Source of the DNA: Rhodocyclaceae bacterium
GTDB taxonomy: Bacteria; Pseudomonadota; Gammaproteobacteria; Burkholderiales; Rhodocyclaceae
Direction: 5' to 3'
DNA length: 39,037 nucleotides
Assembly: GCA_020445785.1 (NCBI GenBank)
Contig: JAGRFZ010000076.1
Location: forward strand, 1-39,037
Within the stretch, counting starts at the first letter, position 1. The number at the start of each line of letters is the position of its first letter. Shown here piece by piece: positions 11,559-21,048 of this stretch. Both the position numbers and the translations under genes were made by a program. The notes under the pieces are model-generated. The model was not told where the DNA came from, ran no database searches, and saw only the letters and a list, made by a program, of their open reading frames with translations.

Positions 11559-13324
11559 ATCCGCTCCGCACTGCGGTCGTGCTGGGCCACGTGGACCGGC
11601 ACCGGCGGCGCGTCCGGCGGCACCCCCAGCGTGCGCAAGGCGCCGGCGACGATCTGGGCGAATACCGGCCCGGCGACCGAACCGCCGTAATGCTTGCCGT
11701 TGTCGGGCTCGTCGATCATCACCGCGACCACCAGCCGTGGCTCCGACATCGGCGCGATGCCGACGAAGGAAGCCACGTATTTGTCGGCGTAGCGACCGCC
11801 CTCGATCTTGTGGGCGGTGCCGGTCTTGCCGCCCACCCGGTAGCCCGCGACCTGGGCCATCGGCGCCGTGCCCCCTTCCTGCGTGACCAGTTCCAACATG
11901 CTCCGGACCTCGCGCGCGGTCTGTACCGAATAGACGCGCCGACCTTCGATCGGGCGACCGGGGGAGCGCATCAGGGTGACCGGAATCAAGTCGCCGTCGC
12001 GGGCGAATGCGAGGTAGGCGTGCGCCATCTGCACCAGCGTCACCGAGAGGCCGTGGCCATAGGACATGGTGGCCTGCTCGATCGGCTTCCACGTGGCCGC
12101 CGGACGCAGCCGCCCGCCCGCCTCGCCGGGAAATCCGAGGCCCAACGGTGCACCGAAGCCGAGCCGGTCGAAGTAGCCCCACATGACCTTGGGATCGAAG
12201 GACAGCGCCATCGTCGCCGCACCGACGTTGGACGACTTCTGGATCACTTCGGCTACCGTCAGTTGCCCATGCTTCTTGGTGTCCCGGATCGTCGCGTTGC
12301 CGATCGTCATGCGGCCGTCGCCGGTATCGATCTCGGAATCGAACCGGTAGGCGCCTTCTTCCAGCGCAATCGCCGCGGTGAACGGCTTCATGGTCGAGCC
12401 GGGCTCGTAGGTGTCGGTGAGCGCACGGTTGCGCAGACGGGCGCCGAACAGCTCGCGTCGATCGTTCGGATTGAAGCTGGGGCTGTTGACCAGTGCCAGC
12501 ACTTCGCCGCTGCGGGCGTCGAGCACGACGACACCGCCGGCCCGCGCCTTGTGCTGCGTGACCGCTTCCTTCAGCACGTTGTGGGCGAGATGCTGGATCT
12601 TGCTGTCGAGCGACAACTGCAGATCCGTGCCCTCCTGCGGCAGTCGGATCGACTCGACGTCTTCGACGATGTGGCCCCGACGGTCCTTGATCACGCGGCG
12701 CGAGCCGGCAACACCCGCCAAGCGATCGTCGAAGGCGAGCTCCACGCCTTCCTGGCCGCTGTCGCCGACGCCGGTGAATCCCAGCACGTGGGCGGTCACC
12801 TCGCCGCCCGGATAGTAGCGGCGGTACTCCTGCTCGAGATGGATGCCGGGAATCGCGAGCGCCGCAACCTGCTCGGCGACGACGGGCGACAACTGGCGCT
12901 TCAGGTAGGTGAAGTCGGCGGCCTTGCCGAGCTTGCTGGTCAGCGCGCGCACATCCATTTCGAGCAAACCGGCGAGCTTGCGCAGTTCGGCCGGTCGCGG
13001 GCGCACGACATCGCCCTCCCCGGCCGCCGTCACCGGCGGCGACCAGGCCACGGACTGGACCGGCGTGCTGATCGCCATCACGTCGCCGCCGCGATCGAGG
13101 ATGCGGCCGCGGGTTGCGGGCATGGTCAGGATTCGCGTGAAGCGGGATTCGCCCTTGGCCTGGAGGAAGTCGTCATTGACACCTTGCAGGTAGGCAGCCC
13201 TGCCCACCAGCGCGAAGGAGCCGGCGAGCAAGGCCAGCAGCACCGCGCGGGGTCGCCAGATCGGGAGATCCCGGGTCAGCAGCGGATTGCGATTGAAGGT
13301 GACGCTCTTGTTGTTTCGCTTCAT
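11555..13324 (-). CDS. ftsI: Septal peptidoglycan transpeptidase FtsI (PBP3)
   Basis: FtsI is the class B penicillin-binding protein that cross-links septal peptidoglycan with FtsW. The 589-aa product has a short cytoplasmic tail, one membrane anchor near residues 27-44, the PBP dimerisation domain, and a transpeptidase domain with all three active-site motifs: SxxK at about 310-313 (STMK), SxN at 364-366 (SSN) and KTG at 500-502. Length matches family members. The ATG at 13324 overlaps the ftsL stop as ATGA, and the end overlaps the murE GTG. Confidence 0.97.
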   Translation of the reverse strand: MKRNNKSVTFNRNPLLTRDLPIWRPRAVLLALLAGSFALVGRAAYLQGVNDDFLQAKGESRFTRILTMPATRGRILDRGGDVMAISTPVQSVAWSPPVTAAGEGDVVRPRPAELRKLAGLLEMDVRALTSKLGKAADFTYLKRQLSPVVAEQVAALAIPGIHLEQEYRRYYPGGEVTAHVLGFTGVGDSGQEGVELAFDDRLAGVAGSRRVIKDRRGHIVEDVESIRLPQEGTDLQLSLDSKIQHLAHNVLKEAVTQHKARAGGVVVLDARSGEVLALVNSPSFNPNDRRELFGARLRNRALTDTYEPGSTMKPFTAAIALEEGAYRFDSEIDTGDGRMTIGNATIRDTKKHGQLTVAEVIQKSSNVGAATMALSFDPKVMWGYFDRLGFGAPLGLGFPGEAGGRLRPAATWKPIEQATMSYGHGLSVTLVQMAHAYLAFARDGDLIPVTLMRSPGRPIEGRRVYSVQTAREVRSMLELVTQEGGTAPMAQVAGYRVGGKTGTAHKIEGGRYADKYVASFVGIAPMSEPRLVVAVMIDEPDNGKHYGGSVAGPVFAQIVAGALRTLGVPPDAPPVPVHVAQHDRSAERM

Positions 13325-13587
13325 TTGCGGCGCTCCAGCAGCAACACGCTGGCCTGATCCGGGACGCGCATGTGGAGTTGCTCGCGGGCGATGCGCTCGA
13401 CCCGCGAATGGTTTGCCAGGGTGCTCTGCTCGAGCTGCAGTTGGCCCCATTCGACGTCGAGTTGCTGCATCCGCGTGCGCTCCTGTTCATAGGCCGAAAC
13501 CAATTTGCGGGACTCATGCTGGGCCGAGACCACCCCGAGGGCACTCAACACCACCAGCGCAACCAGGAGGATCTGACTCCGGCTCAC
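13321..13587 (-). CDS. ftsL: Cell division protein FtsL, GTG start
   Basis: FtsL is a small bitopic protein that forms the FtsQLB complex. The 88-aa product starts at GTG (VSRSQILLVALVVLSALGVVSA), eight bases after GAGG, giving a short cytoplasmic tail, a membrane segment near residues 5-22 and a periplasmic coiled coil (QHESRKLVSAYEQERTRMQQ..., ending LLLERRK). The family is weakly conserved, so identity rests on size, topology and position between rsmH and ftsI. A longer start at 13644 is possible but would add 19 unhelpful residues. The 190-bp gap to rsmH is unusual. Confidence 0.9.
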   Translation of the reverse strand: MSRSQILLVALVVLSALGVVSAQHESRKLVSAYEQERTRMQQLDVEWGQLQLEQSTLANHSRVERIAREQLHMRVPDQASVLLLERRK

Positions 13588-13777
13588 GGGGTGAACCTCT
13601 GTTCGCGGGCATGCGGAATCCGGCCAGGCGCAGGAGGCAGGCAACGGACGCTCACGGGGCGAACCGCCGGTCGCGATGCGAGATCGGAAATTCGGCTTTG
13701 CGCAGCCGGCCCGTTCGCCGGGCGCGCAGCCGTGCTTCGCGACACTCCTGTCTCGGCGCGATGGCAGGGCGGCCGTC

Positions 13778-14713
13778 TCATGCCGCCTCCCGTCGTTCGG
13801 CGATTCGCATCACGGCGCTGCGGGCCCGCGGATTGGCGGTACGTTCGGCCTCGCTCGGACGCTGGGCGCGTCCGATCAGGGTCAGGACAGGCTGCGGCAG
13901 TTCGCACTCGCGAAGCGGCAGCCGCGAGGGCAGTCGTGGCGGCCGGGACGCGTCGCGCAGGTAGCGCTTGACGATGCGATCCTCCAGCGAATGAAAGCTG
14001 ATCACCACCAGGCGGCCACCGGGCGCCAGCCGATCGACACACTGCGGCAGGACTAGCGCGAGCTCCTCGAGTTCCTGATTGACGAGAATCCGTAGAGCCT
14101 GGAAGGTGCGCGTCGCCGGGTGCTGGCCCGGCTCACGTGTACGGACCGCTTTCTCCACGATAGCGGCAAGTTGTCCAGTGGTTGCAACAGGTTGCCCTGC
14201 CCGAGCAGCAACAAGCGCCTTTGCAATCGCATGAGCAAACCGTTCTTCCCCATAATCCCTCAGCACCTCCCTGATCTGACCCACCGAAGCCTCGGCCAAC
14301 CACTGCGCCGCGGTCGCACCGCGACTGGTATCCATGCGCATGTCGAGCGGCGCATCGAATCGAAAGCTCATCCCCCGCGCGGCTTCGTCCAGTTGTGGCG
14401 ACGACACCCCCAGGTCCAGCAGCACCCCATGAACGCGTCCCACCTCGTGCGCGTCGAGGGCGCGATTCATCTCGCTGAACGGCGCATGCACGATCGTGAA
14501 ACGCGAATCCCGAATCGCCTCGGCAGCCGCAACTGCGGACGGATCGCGATCCAGCGCAATCAGGCGCCCACCGGGCCCGAGATGCGCGAGAATCGCCCGG
14601 CTGTGGCCGCCACGACCGAATGTGCCATCCACGTAGACGCCGTCGGCGCGGATGGCCAGCCCCTCGACCGCCTCCTCGAGCAACACCGTGACATGTCCGG
14701 AAATCGCGCTCAC
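13778..14713 (-). CDS. rsmH: 16S rRNA (cytosine1402-N4)-methyltransferase RsmH, GTG start
   Basis: RsmH (MraW) methylates N4 of C1402 in 16S rRNA using S-adenosylmethionine. The 311-aa product starts [19 protein letters not shown], the conserved N-terminus ([10 protein letters not shown]), followed by the SAM site [15 protein letters not shown] and DRDPSA, then [19 protein letters not shown] and the C-terminal [14 protein letters not shown]. The GTG at 14713 overlaps the mraZ stop and lies ten bases after GGAGG inside mraZ. A longer frame to 14803 is open but would sit wholly inside mraZ. Confidence 0.96.
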   Translation of the reverse strand: MSAISGHVTVLLEEAVEGLAIRADGVYVDGTFGRGGHSRAILAHLGPGGRLIALDRDPSAVAAAEAIRDSRFTIVHAPFSEMNRALDAHEVGRVHGVLLDLGVSSPQLDEAARGMSFRFDAPLDMRMDTSRGATAAQWLAEASVGQIREVLRDYGEERFAHAIAKALVAARAGQPVATTGQLAAIVEKAVRTREPGQHPATRTFQALRILVNQELEELALVLPQCVDRLAPGGRLVVISFHSLEDRIVKRYLRDASRPPRLPSRLPLRECELPQPVLTLIGRAQRPSEAERTANPRARSAVMRIAERREAA

Positions 14714-15156
14714 AGCGAGAAATCCTCCATGCCCGGCGGCAGCAGATCGACACCGATGGCCACCATCTTCTCCAACTGGCTGCTCCAGCCCTCGTCCGAC
14801 CAAAGTTCGAAATGACTGCCCTGCCCCACCAGCCAGACCTGCTTCTCCAATTGTGCGAATTGCCGCAACGACGGAGAGACCAGCACCCGCCCGGCCGCAT
14901 CCATGCTCTCTTCCTGGGCGAAACCGACCAGCAGACGCTTGAGCAAGGCCGCGCGCGGCTCGAAGCTCGACTTACGCAAGACTTCGTCGCGCTTGGGCTC
15001 CCAGGCGGGTTCGGGGTAGAGCAGCAAGCAACGATGGGGGTGGGCGGTCAGCACCAGGCGGCCGCCCGACAGGGTCGACAGCGCCTCGCGATGCTTGGCC
15101 GGTATCGCGACGCGACCCTTGGCATCGAGCGTAAGCTGTGACGCGCCCTGAAACAT
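14710..15156 (-). CDS. mraZ: Transcriptional regulator MraZ
   Basis: MraZ is a DNA-binding protein with two SpoVT/AbrB-like halves that represses its own operon. The 148-aa product starts [23 protein letters not shown]; the first DxxGR motif (DAKGR) is near residue 11 and the second half has [10 protein letters not shown]. Length agrees with E. coli MraZ (about 152 aa). The ATG at 15156 is preceded by GGAGGGG. An in-frame start further upstream (15192) would run into the operator repeats and is unlikely. First gene of the dcw operon; the repeats just upstream are its expected binding sites. Confidence 0.95.
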   Translation of the reverse strand: MFQGASQLTLDAKGRVAIPAKHREALSTLSGGRLVLTAHPHRCLLLYPEPAWEPKRDEVLRKSSFEPRAALLKRLLVGFAQEESMDAAGRVLVSPSLRQFAQLEKQVWLVGQGSHFELWSDEGWSSQLEKMVAIGVDLLPPGMEDFSL

Positions 15157-15182
15157 GCCTGCTTGGCCCCTCCCGCCGGGTG

Positions 15183-15226
15183 ACACTGCCACCCACTTTC
15201 ACCCACTTTTCTCCACCAATCACCAC
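15183..15226 (-). promoter_or_regulatory. MraZ-box operator: 10-bp-spaced GTGG repeats
   Basis: On the minus strand four GTGG cores (at 15223-15226, 15213-15216, 15203-15206 and 15193-15196) recur at exactly 10-bp intervals, followed by a decayed fifth (GTGT at 15183-15186). MraZ is known to bind short G-rich direct repeats with a 10-bp period upstream of mraZ. The repeats lie between the -10 box and the mraZ ribosome site, where binding would block initiation. Confidence 0.85.
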
Positions 15227-15253
15227 TCTAGTGTAAAGACCAACCCGGGTCAA
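15225..15253 (-). promoter_or_regulatory. Sigma70-like promoter of the dcw operon
   Basis: On the minus strand TTGACC (15253-15248) and TAGAGT (15230-15225) are separated by 17 bp. The -35 matches 5 of 6 and the -10 4 of 6 consensus bases. The -10 box overlaps the first MraZ repeat, which supports both calls. The area lies in a locally AT-richer stretch (about 15230-15380). Confidence 0.6.
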
Positions 15254-15457
15254 GCGACGCAAATGGAATTTCTCTCGTAGACACAATGACTTAGCAATTC
15301 TGCCGCAAAGGGTAACAGACCGCAGAAAAAAGCCTTTCAAATCAATAGCGACGAAGCAAGAGGGGACAAAGAGCCTTAATTGCGGCAGCGATCGCCGCCA
15401 GGCGGTGGGGAAAAGTGGGGCGAAAAGTCCCCGAAACAGCGGAACGTGGCGAGAAGT
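15254..15457. other. Intergenic stretch between the dcw promoter and rnpB
   Basis: No coding sequence seen. It is AT-richer than its surroundings up to about 15380. It holds a 9-bp inverted repeat (CTGCCGCAA at 15300-15308 and TTGCGGCAG at 15380-15388), two GTGGGG words 10 bp apart (15405 and 15415, plus strand), and a weak GGGG/CCCC hairpin with T-runs downstream of rnpB (about 15417-15432) that could act as its terminator. Confidence 0.5.
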
Positions 15458-15911
15458 GGGAAGTTCGCCGATAAGCCGGGTTCTGTCGGGCACCCCGCGG
15501 GGTACCGGGCAACCATTCCTCTGGGCGACCCGTTGCCGAGCCGCTCTAGCAGCCTACCCGGGAGCGGCACGAGCCATGCCGTCGCCCCCCTATTTGGCCT
15601 TGCCCCGGATGGGGTTTACCGTGCCACGGCTGTTGCCAGCCGCGCGGTGGGCTCTTACCCCACCCTTTCACCCTTGCCCGGCATCCGGTGCCGTCGGCGG
15701 TATCCTTTCTGTTGCCGGCAGAGTCCACCTCGGGTCACCCCACCGGCGAGGCCGGTCCGGATCGATGTGCTCTGCGGGTCGCCCCTTCGGGCGACACTTT
15801 CCGTCGCTTTCGGTCTCGCGACCTATGGCGCCCGGCGGTTAGCCGGCATCCTGCTCTTTGGGGCCCGGACTTTCCTCGACCCGTGGGCCGCGGTTGCCTG
15901 GCGAACTTCCC
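15458..15911 (-). ncRNA. rnpB: RNase P RNA, bacterial type A
   Basis: This is the catalytic RNA of RNase P, which trims tRNA 5' ends. On the minus strand the universally conserved blocks appear in order: GAGGAAAGTCCGGGC near the 5' end, GGGTGAAAGGGTG, GGTAAACCCC, GGCAAGGCCAAATAGGGG, GGGTAGGCTGCT, and ACAGAACCCGGCTTAT near the 3' end. The ends were set from the P1 helix: GGGAAGTTCGCC (15911-15900) pairs perfectly over 12 bp with GGCGAACTTCCC (15469-15458), giving about 454 nt. Frames open across this region on either strand are not genes. The ends could be off by a few bases. Confidence 0.96.
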
Positions 15912-15918
15912 GTCGGCG

Positions 15919-15924
15919 ATTATC
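15919..15924 (-). promoter_or_regulatory. Probable -10 box of rnpB
   Basis: GATAAT (5 of 6 to TATAAT) on the minus strand ends seven bases before the P1-derived 5' end of rnpB at 15911, the expected distance for a transcription start. No convincing -35 is seen at 16-18 bp. Confidence 0.5.
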
Positions 15925-16034
15925 CCGCAAACCGGCGGACAGCGCCTCCGGGCGTGGGCACACCGAACAATCGGCGGGGCCGGCGCGCCTGACCGCCTTG
16001 GGCGAGCCCGCGCCTCCAACCACGAATCGCGCAA

Positions 16035-16850
16035 CTACGAGCAGCGCAGGCCGCCCAGGCCGGGCGCCCGACGGGGACGGAACTGCGCGCTGTCGCGGTA
16101 GTAGTCGGCACAGGCATTGTCCGGCGTCACCTGGGGCAGGCCCAGCAGTGGCAACGGTGCGAAGGCGCGTGGCGTGAGCATGTCGCCTCGTCCCTCGAGC
16201 CAGTCGGCGAGCCAGGCATCGGCCTCGCAGACGCGCTGCACCGGATCCGCCGACAGCCAATGCGACGGCACTTGCCGATACAGAGCCTTGGCGCACAAGC
16301 CGGAGAATGGCCGTCGAAGCGCATCGAGGGTGGCGTGGCCGACGATCAGCACGCGGCAATGCCGCATGAAATGCTCACGCTGACGCCACAGGACAGCCTC
16401 CCAGCGGTGCCCGCGGAGGCCGTCCAGCAGATCCGGGTCCGACGACACCACCAGTGCGCCACATTCGTCGAACTGGGTCAGCGCGTCGCGCACCGCGCCG
16501 CGCTCGCGATCCCCGCCGGCGGCCTCGCAATGACGCTGGTTGATGACTGCCTTGCTCGCCGGAAAGACGCACCACACCAGTGCATTGAAGTAGTCGTGCC
16601 AGCATCCTGGCCGGGTCGCCAGGGCGCCGGCCCCGCGGATTCGCCGCTCGTAGTCCAGCGCCGAATCGTTGCCGGCGCCGGCCACCTGGAGCATGCGCCC
16701 TTCGGCCGTGCGCGGGCGACGACGGGCCAGCAGCGCATCGATCGCCGGCGGCGCCGGGGGCACGCGCAATGGCGATTCGCCGATCAAAGCGCGATAGGGC
16801 GCGAACAATTCCTGCACGCCAGGGGGCAAGCGCCGCAATTCGAAGCTCAC
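16035..16850 (-). CDS. DUF3025 family protein of unknown function
   Basis: The 271-aa product appears soluble, with no signal peptide or membrane segment. I recognise it as DUF3025, a proteobacterial family without known function, from the block YERRI...G.LATRPGCWHDYFNALVW..FP..KAVINQRH around residues 68-106 and later Cys/His-rich parts. WHDYFNALVW is the family hallmark. It starts at GTG, six bases after GGAGG, 69 bp downstream of the lipoprotein gene and on the same strand. The next gene downstream is rnpB. I cannot assign a reaction. Confidence 0.8.
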   Translation of the reverse strand: MSFELRRLPPGVQELFAPYRALIGESPLRVPPAPPAIDALLARRRPRTAEGRMLQVAGAGNDSALDYERRIRGAGALATRPGCWHDYFNALVWCVFPASKAVINQRHCEAAGGDRERGAVRDALTQFDECGALVVSSDPDLLDGLRGHRWEAVLWRQREHFMRHCRVLIVGHATLDALRRPFSGLCAKALYRQVPSHWLSADPVQRVCEADAWLADWLEGRGDMLTPRAFAPLPLLGLPQVTPDNACADYYRDSAQFRPRRAPGLGGLRCS

Positions 16851-16919
16851 CGCCCGCCTCCGGCGCCGACGCGAGATCCGTACCGGGCGCGTCGCCCCGG
16901 CCCGACGCGAAGGCCCCGA

Positions 16920-17354
16920 TCAGCGCACGCTGCCGCTGACGCCATCGGTCGGCGCGAACACCAATGCACCGTCGCGGCGCAGAAAGCGACCGATCTCGCG
17001 ACCCGGCGGTTCGGCGGGCGGGTCCTGCCACTCCTGCAGCAGGCATTTCTCGGTACTGGCCAGATACCAGCGGCGCTGCTGACGCAGCGCCCACAGCAGG
17101 TGCCCGGCCTCGAAGACTTCGATGTTCGCGCCATCGGTGGTGCCGGCAACGATCGGATAACGGCGCTGGCAAGCCGGCAGGCGTGACACCACCAGCGACT
17201 GCTCGACCTCCGAACTCCAGAAATAGCGCTGCTCGCGGATCAGTGAAATGGCATGCTGGCTGCCATCGACCATGAAGGGGGCGGCCGAATTCTCACAACC
17301 CGCGAGCAGCATGAGCAGCGCGGGCAGGAGGAGATCGAGGCGTGCGCGGATCAT
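16920..17354 (-). CDS. Small putative lipoprotein, function unknown
   Basis: The 144-aa product begins MIRARLDLLLPALLMLLAGCENS: a basic start, a hydrophobic stretch and the lipobox LAGC with Cys near residue 20, so it should be a lipid-anchored envelope protein. The mature part has two further Cys (ACQRR and EKCLLQEW) that could form a disulfide, and no family I recognise. A TTG two codons upstream is also in frame; I prefer the ATG at 17354. It lies 13 bp downstream of pyrC and is probably cotranscribed with rsmI-pyrC and the DUF3025 gene. Confidence 0.75.
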   Translation of the reverse strand: MIRARLDLLLPALLMLLAGCENSAAPFMVDGSQHAISLIREQRYFWSSEVEQSLVVSRLPACQRRYPIVAGTTDGANIEVFEAGHLLWALRQQRRWYLASTEKCLLQEWQDPPAEPPGREIGRFLRRDGALVFAPTDGVSGSVR

Positions 17355-17367
17355 CGGCAAGCCATTG

Positions 17368-18414
17368 TCAAGCCAGCCGCCATGACACGGATTCGCCGGC
17401 GCGTAGCGGCACCAGTACGTCGTCGGCGAGATATTCGAGCGCAGCCGGCACTTGCCAGGGTTCCCGGACCAAGGTCACGCGGTCTGAATTGCGCGGAAGG
17501 CCATAGAAGTCGGCGCCATGGAAACTGGCAAAGGCTTCCAGTCGGTCGAGGGCGCCGGCCCGCTCGAAGGCTTCCGCGTAGAACTCGAGGGCGGCATGGG
17601 CCGTGTAACAGCCGGCACAACCGCAGGCGGCCTCCTTGGTGCTCCGCCCGTGGGGCGCCGAATCCGTGCCGAGGAAAAACCGGGGGTCGCCCGAGGCCGC
17701 CGCCTCGACCAGAGCCTCGCGATGGCGCTCGCGCTTGAGCACCGGCAGGCAATAGTGATGCGGACGGATGCCGCCGGCCAGAATGGCGTTGCGGTTGAGC
17801 AGCAGATGGTGGGCGGTGATGGTGGCGCCGATTTGGCTGCCCGCGGCCTTCACGAACGCCACTGCCTCCGCGGTCGTGATGTGCTCGAAGACGATACGAA
17901 GACCGGGGAAGCGCGTCGCAAGCGGCGCCAGAGTGCGATCGATAAAGACGCGCTCGCGATCAAAGATATCCACATCAGCATGGGTCACCTCTCCATGAAC
18001 ACACAGCACCAGGCCGCATTCCTGCATTGCGTCCAGCACCGGCGTCAGCCGCTCGATCGCGGTGACCCCGGCATCCGAATTGGTGGTCGCCCCGGCCGGG
18101 TACAGCTTGGCGGCCTGCACGAAGCCGCTCTCCCGCGCCCGCCGGATCTCCTCCGGCGACGTATTGTCCGTGAGATATAGCGTCATCAGGGGCTCGAACT
18201 TGAGATCGGGCGGCAGCGCGGAAAGGATCCGCGTGCGGTACTGCCCAGCGGCGTCGACGGACGTTACCGGCGACTTCAGGTTGGGCATTACGATCGCCCT
18301 GGCGAAGCGGCGTGCACTATCGGGGAGCACGGCCGACAGCGCGTCGCCGTCGCGCAAATGCAGGTGCCAGTCGTCGGGCCGGGTGATCGTCAAGGTTTGC
18401 ATGGACTTCGTCAT
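17368..18414 (-). CDS. pyrC: Dihydroorotase
   Basis: PyrC interconverts N-carbamoyl-L-aspartate and dihydroorotate in pyrimidine synthesis. The 348-aa product has the same length as E. coli PyrC. Binuclear zinc site residues are visible: HxH in [11 protein letters not shown] (17 and 19), the carboxylated Lys in [13 protein letters not shown] (103), His in LCVHGEVTH and FEHITT, and the catalytic Asp in [14 protein letters not shown] is also a class hallmark. The ATG at 18414 gives family length; MQTLTI at 18402 is an alternative. It lies 40 bp downstream of rsmI. Confidence 0.97.
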   Translation of the reverse strand: MTKSMQTLTITRPDDWHLHLRDGDALSAVLPDSARRFARAIVMPNLKSPVTSVDAAGQYRTRILSALPPDLKFEPLMTLYLTDNTSPEEIRRARESGFVQAAKLYPAGATTNSDAGVTAIERLTPVLDAMQECGLVLCVHGEVTHADVDIFDRERVFIDRTLAPLATRFPGLRIVFEHITTAEAVAFVKAAGSQIGATITAHHLLLNRNAILAGGIRPHHYCLPVLKRERHREALVEAAASGDPRFFLGTDSAPHGRSTKEAACGCAGCYTAHAALEFYAEAFERAGALDRLEAFASFHGADFYGLPRNSDRVTLVREPWQVPAALEYLADDVLVPLRAGESVSWRLA

Positions 18415-18454
18415 CAGCGGATGGATGGCCTCGATTCTATCGTCGCCGCCGCGC

Positions 18455-19318
18455 TCAGGCCTCGGCGCGCAGTGCGAGCGCACGCCGATAGAGCGGATTG
18501 CGCCCGACCCCGGTGATCTCCGCCGCCAGCCGTGCCGCACTCTTGACCGGCAGTTCCTCGAGCAGCAGCCGCAACACCCGCTCGGCCTCGTCCGGCAGGC
18601 CCTCGCGGACCGGGGCCGCCGAGACCAGCAGCACGAATTCGCCCCGCATGCGGTTGGCGTCGGCATCGAACCAGTCCGGGCCCTCCTCGAGAGGCATGCG
18701 GCAGATCTGCTCGAACAGCTTGGTCAACTCCCGGCACACCACCAGCTCGCGACCGCTGCCGAGCACCGCGAGCAGATCGCCGATGGTCTCGCGAACGCGG
18801 TGGGGCGCCTCGTAGAACACCAGGGTCAGCGGCTGTTCACGCAGCGCTTCGAGCGCGGTACGGCGCGCCGCCGGCTTGGCCGGCAGGAACCCATGGAACA
18901 GGAAGCGCCCGTCCGTCAGCCCCGCAGCCGAAAGCGCCGCGCCGAGCGCGCTGGGTCCCGGCACCGGCACCACCGGATGACCGGCCTGCTGGACCGCGCG
19001 CACGATGCGGGCGCCGGGGTCCGAGATCGCGGGCGTGCCGGCGTCGCTGACCAGCGCGACCTGCGTCCCCTGCGCCAGCAGCGCACAGATCTTGCCGGCG
19101 GCTTCCTGTTCGTTGTGCTCGTGAGCCGCGATGAGGCGCGTCGCGATGCCGTGGGCATCGAGCAGCACTCGCGTGTGCCGGGTGTCTTCGGCCGCAATCA
19201 CGGCCACCGCCGCAAGCACGTCGAGCGCGCGCAGGCCGATGTCGCGCAGATTCCCCAGTGGGGTGGCCACCACATACAATGACGGTGTCTTGTTCAGCAC
19301 GGAATCGGGAGAATTCAT
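18455..19318 (-). CDS. rsmI: 16S rRNA (cytidine1402-2'-O)-methyltransferase RsmI
   Basis: RsmI methylates the 2'-O of C1402, the same 16S nucleotide modified by RsmH, encoded about 3.7 kb away. The 287-aa product has the tetrapyrrole methylase-like fold: [59 protein letters not shown] and YEAPHR. The ATG at 19318-19316 shares a CATG with the divergent yraN start. Its ribosome site is poor (GGAG ends one base before), so an upstream start at 19351 or a weak start is possible. Confidence 0.95.
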   Translation of the reverse strand: MNSPDSVLNKTPSLYVVATPLGNLRDIGLRALDVLAAVAVIAAEDTRHTRVLLDAHGIATRLIAAHEHNEQEAAGKICALLAQGTQVALVSDAGTPAISDPGARIVRAVQQAGHPVVPVPGPSALGAALSAAGLTDGRFLFHGFLPAKPAARRTALEALREQPLTLVFYEAPHRVRETIGDLLAVLGSGRELVVCRELTKLFEQICRMPLEEGPDWFDADANRMRGEFVLLVSAAPVREGLPDEAERVLRLLLEELPVKSAARLAAEITGVGRNPLYRRALALRAEA

Positions 19319-19730
19319 GCTCCGCTGGCTCGGTATTCGACTCCGGCGCATTGTCGACTCCCGAAGGCCGCCACCGCAAGCCGCCGGCGCCGCCGCGGAA
19401 GCCCGCGCAGCTCGCCTCTTGCAGCGCTACGGGGCCCGCGTGCTGGCCCGCAACGTGCGCTGCCGCGGCGGCGAGATCGACCTCGTGGTGAACGACCGGG
19501 GCACCATCGCCTTCGTCGAGGTGCGCTATCGCAGCGGTGACTCCCACGGCGGCGCTGCAGCGAGCATCACCCCCGGCAAGCAGGCGCGTATCGTGCGCGC
19601 CGCCCGCTACTGGTTGGCCACCGAGGGGCACGACCAGGCCCATCGCGCCTGCCGTTTCGATGCCCTCGTCTTCGAGCACGGCGGCCGCGGCCCGGCAAAC
19701 TGGTTGCGTGGCGCCTTCGACGCCGAGTGA
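19317..19730 (+). CDS. yraN: YraN family (UPF0102) putative endonuclease-like protein
   Basis: The 137-aa product matches the YraN/UPF0102 family of unknown role, with a predicted restriction-nuclease-like fold: AAEARAARLLQRYGARVLARNVRCRGGEIDLVV...FVEVRYR, where Glu and Asp of GEIDLVV and Glu of VEVRYR occupy the nuclease-like positions (usually VEVK; Arg here). The RFDAL near the C-terminus is also typical. The start follows GGGAG by five bases and overlaps the divergent rsmI start. The order yraN, SIS gene, dolP is conserved with E. coli. Confidence 0.92.
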   Translation: MLRWLGIRLRRIVDSRRPPPQAAGAAAEARAARLLQRYGARVLARNVRCRGGEIDLVVNDRGTIAFVEVRYRSGDSHGGAAASITPGKQARIVRAARYWLATEGHDQAHRACRFDALVFEHGGRGPANWLRGAFDAE

Positions 19731-19779
19731 GGGCCGCCCGGCCGGCACTGCGGCGCCCGCCGACGGCATGCTAGACTGA

Positions 19780-21035
<1,256 letters not shown>

Positions 21036-21048
21036 ACGGAGCGGCCGC

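Noticed and set aside
10056..11571. A murE-murF fusion protein
   Set aside because: The two lie in different frames with an ATGA overlap; the long open frames upstream of the murF ATG are shadows.
13584..14042. A 152-codon frame antiparallel in codon phase to rsmH
   Set aside because: Out-of-frame shadow of rsmH; only its last 23 codons, after the rsmH stop, are of interest and are reported separately.
15380..16177. Plus- and minus-strand open frames across 15.4-16.2 kb
   Set aside because: They cover the RNase P RNA, whose conserved blocks and P1 helix are unmistakable.
19772..19777. TAGACT as -10 box for the SIS gene
   Set aside because: No usable -35 and the gene is probably transcribed with yraN; too weak to list.
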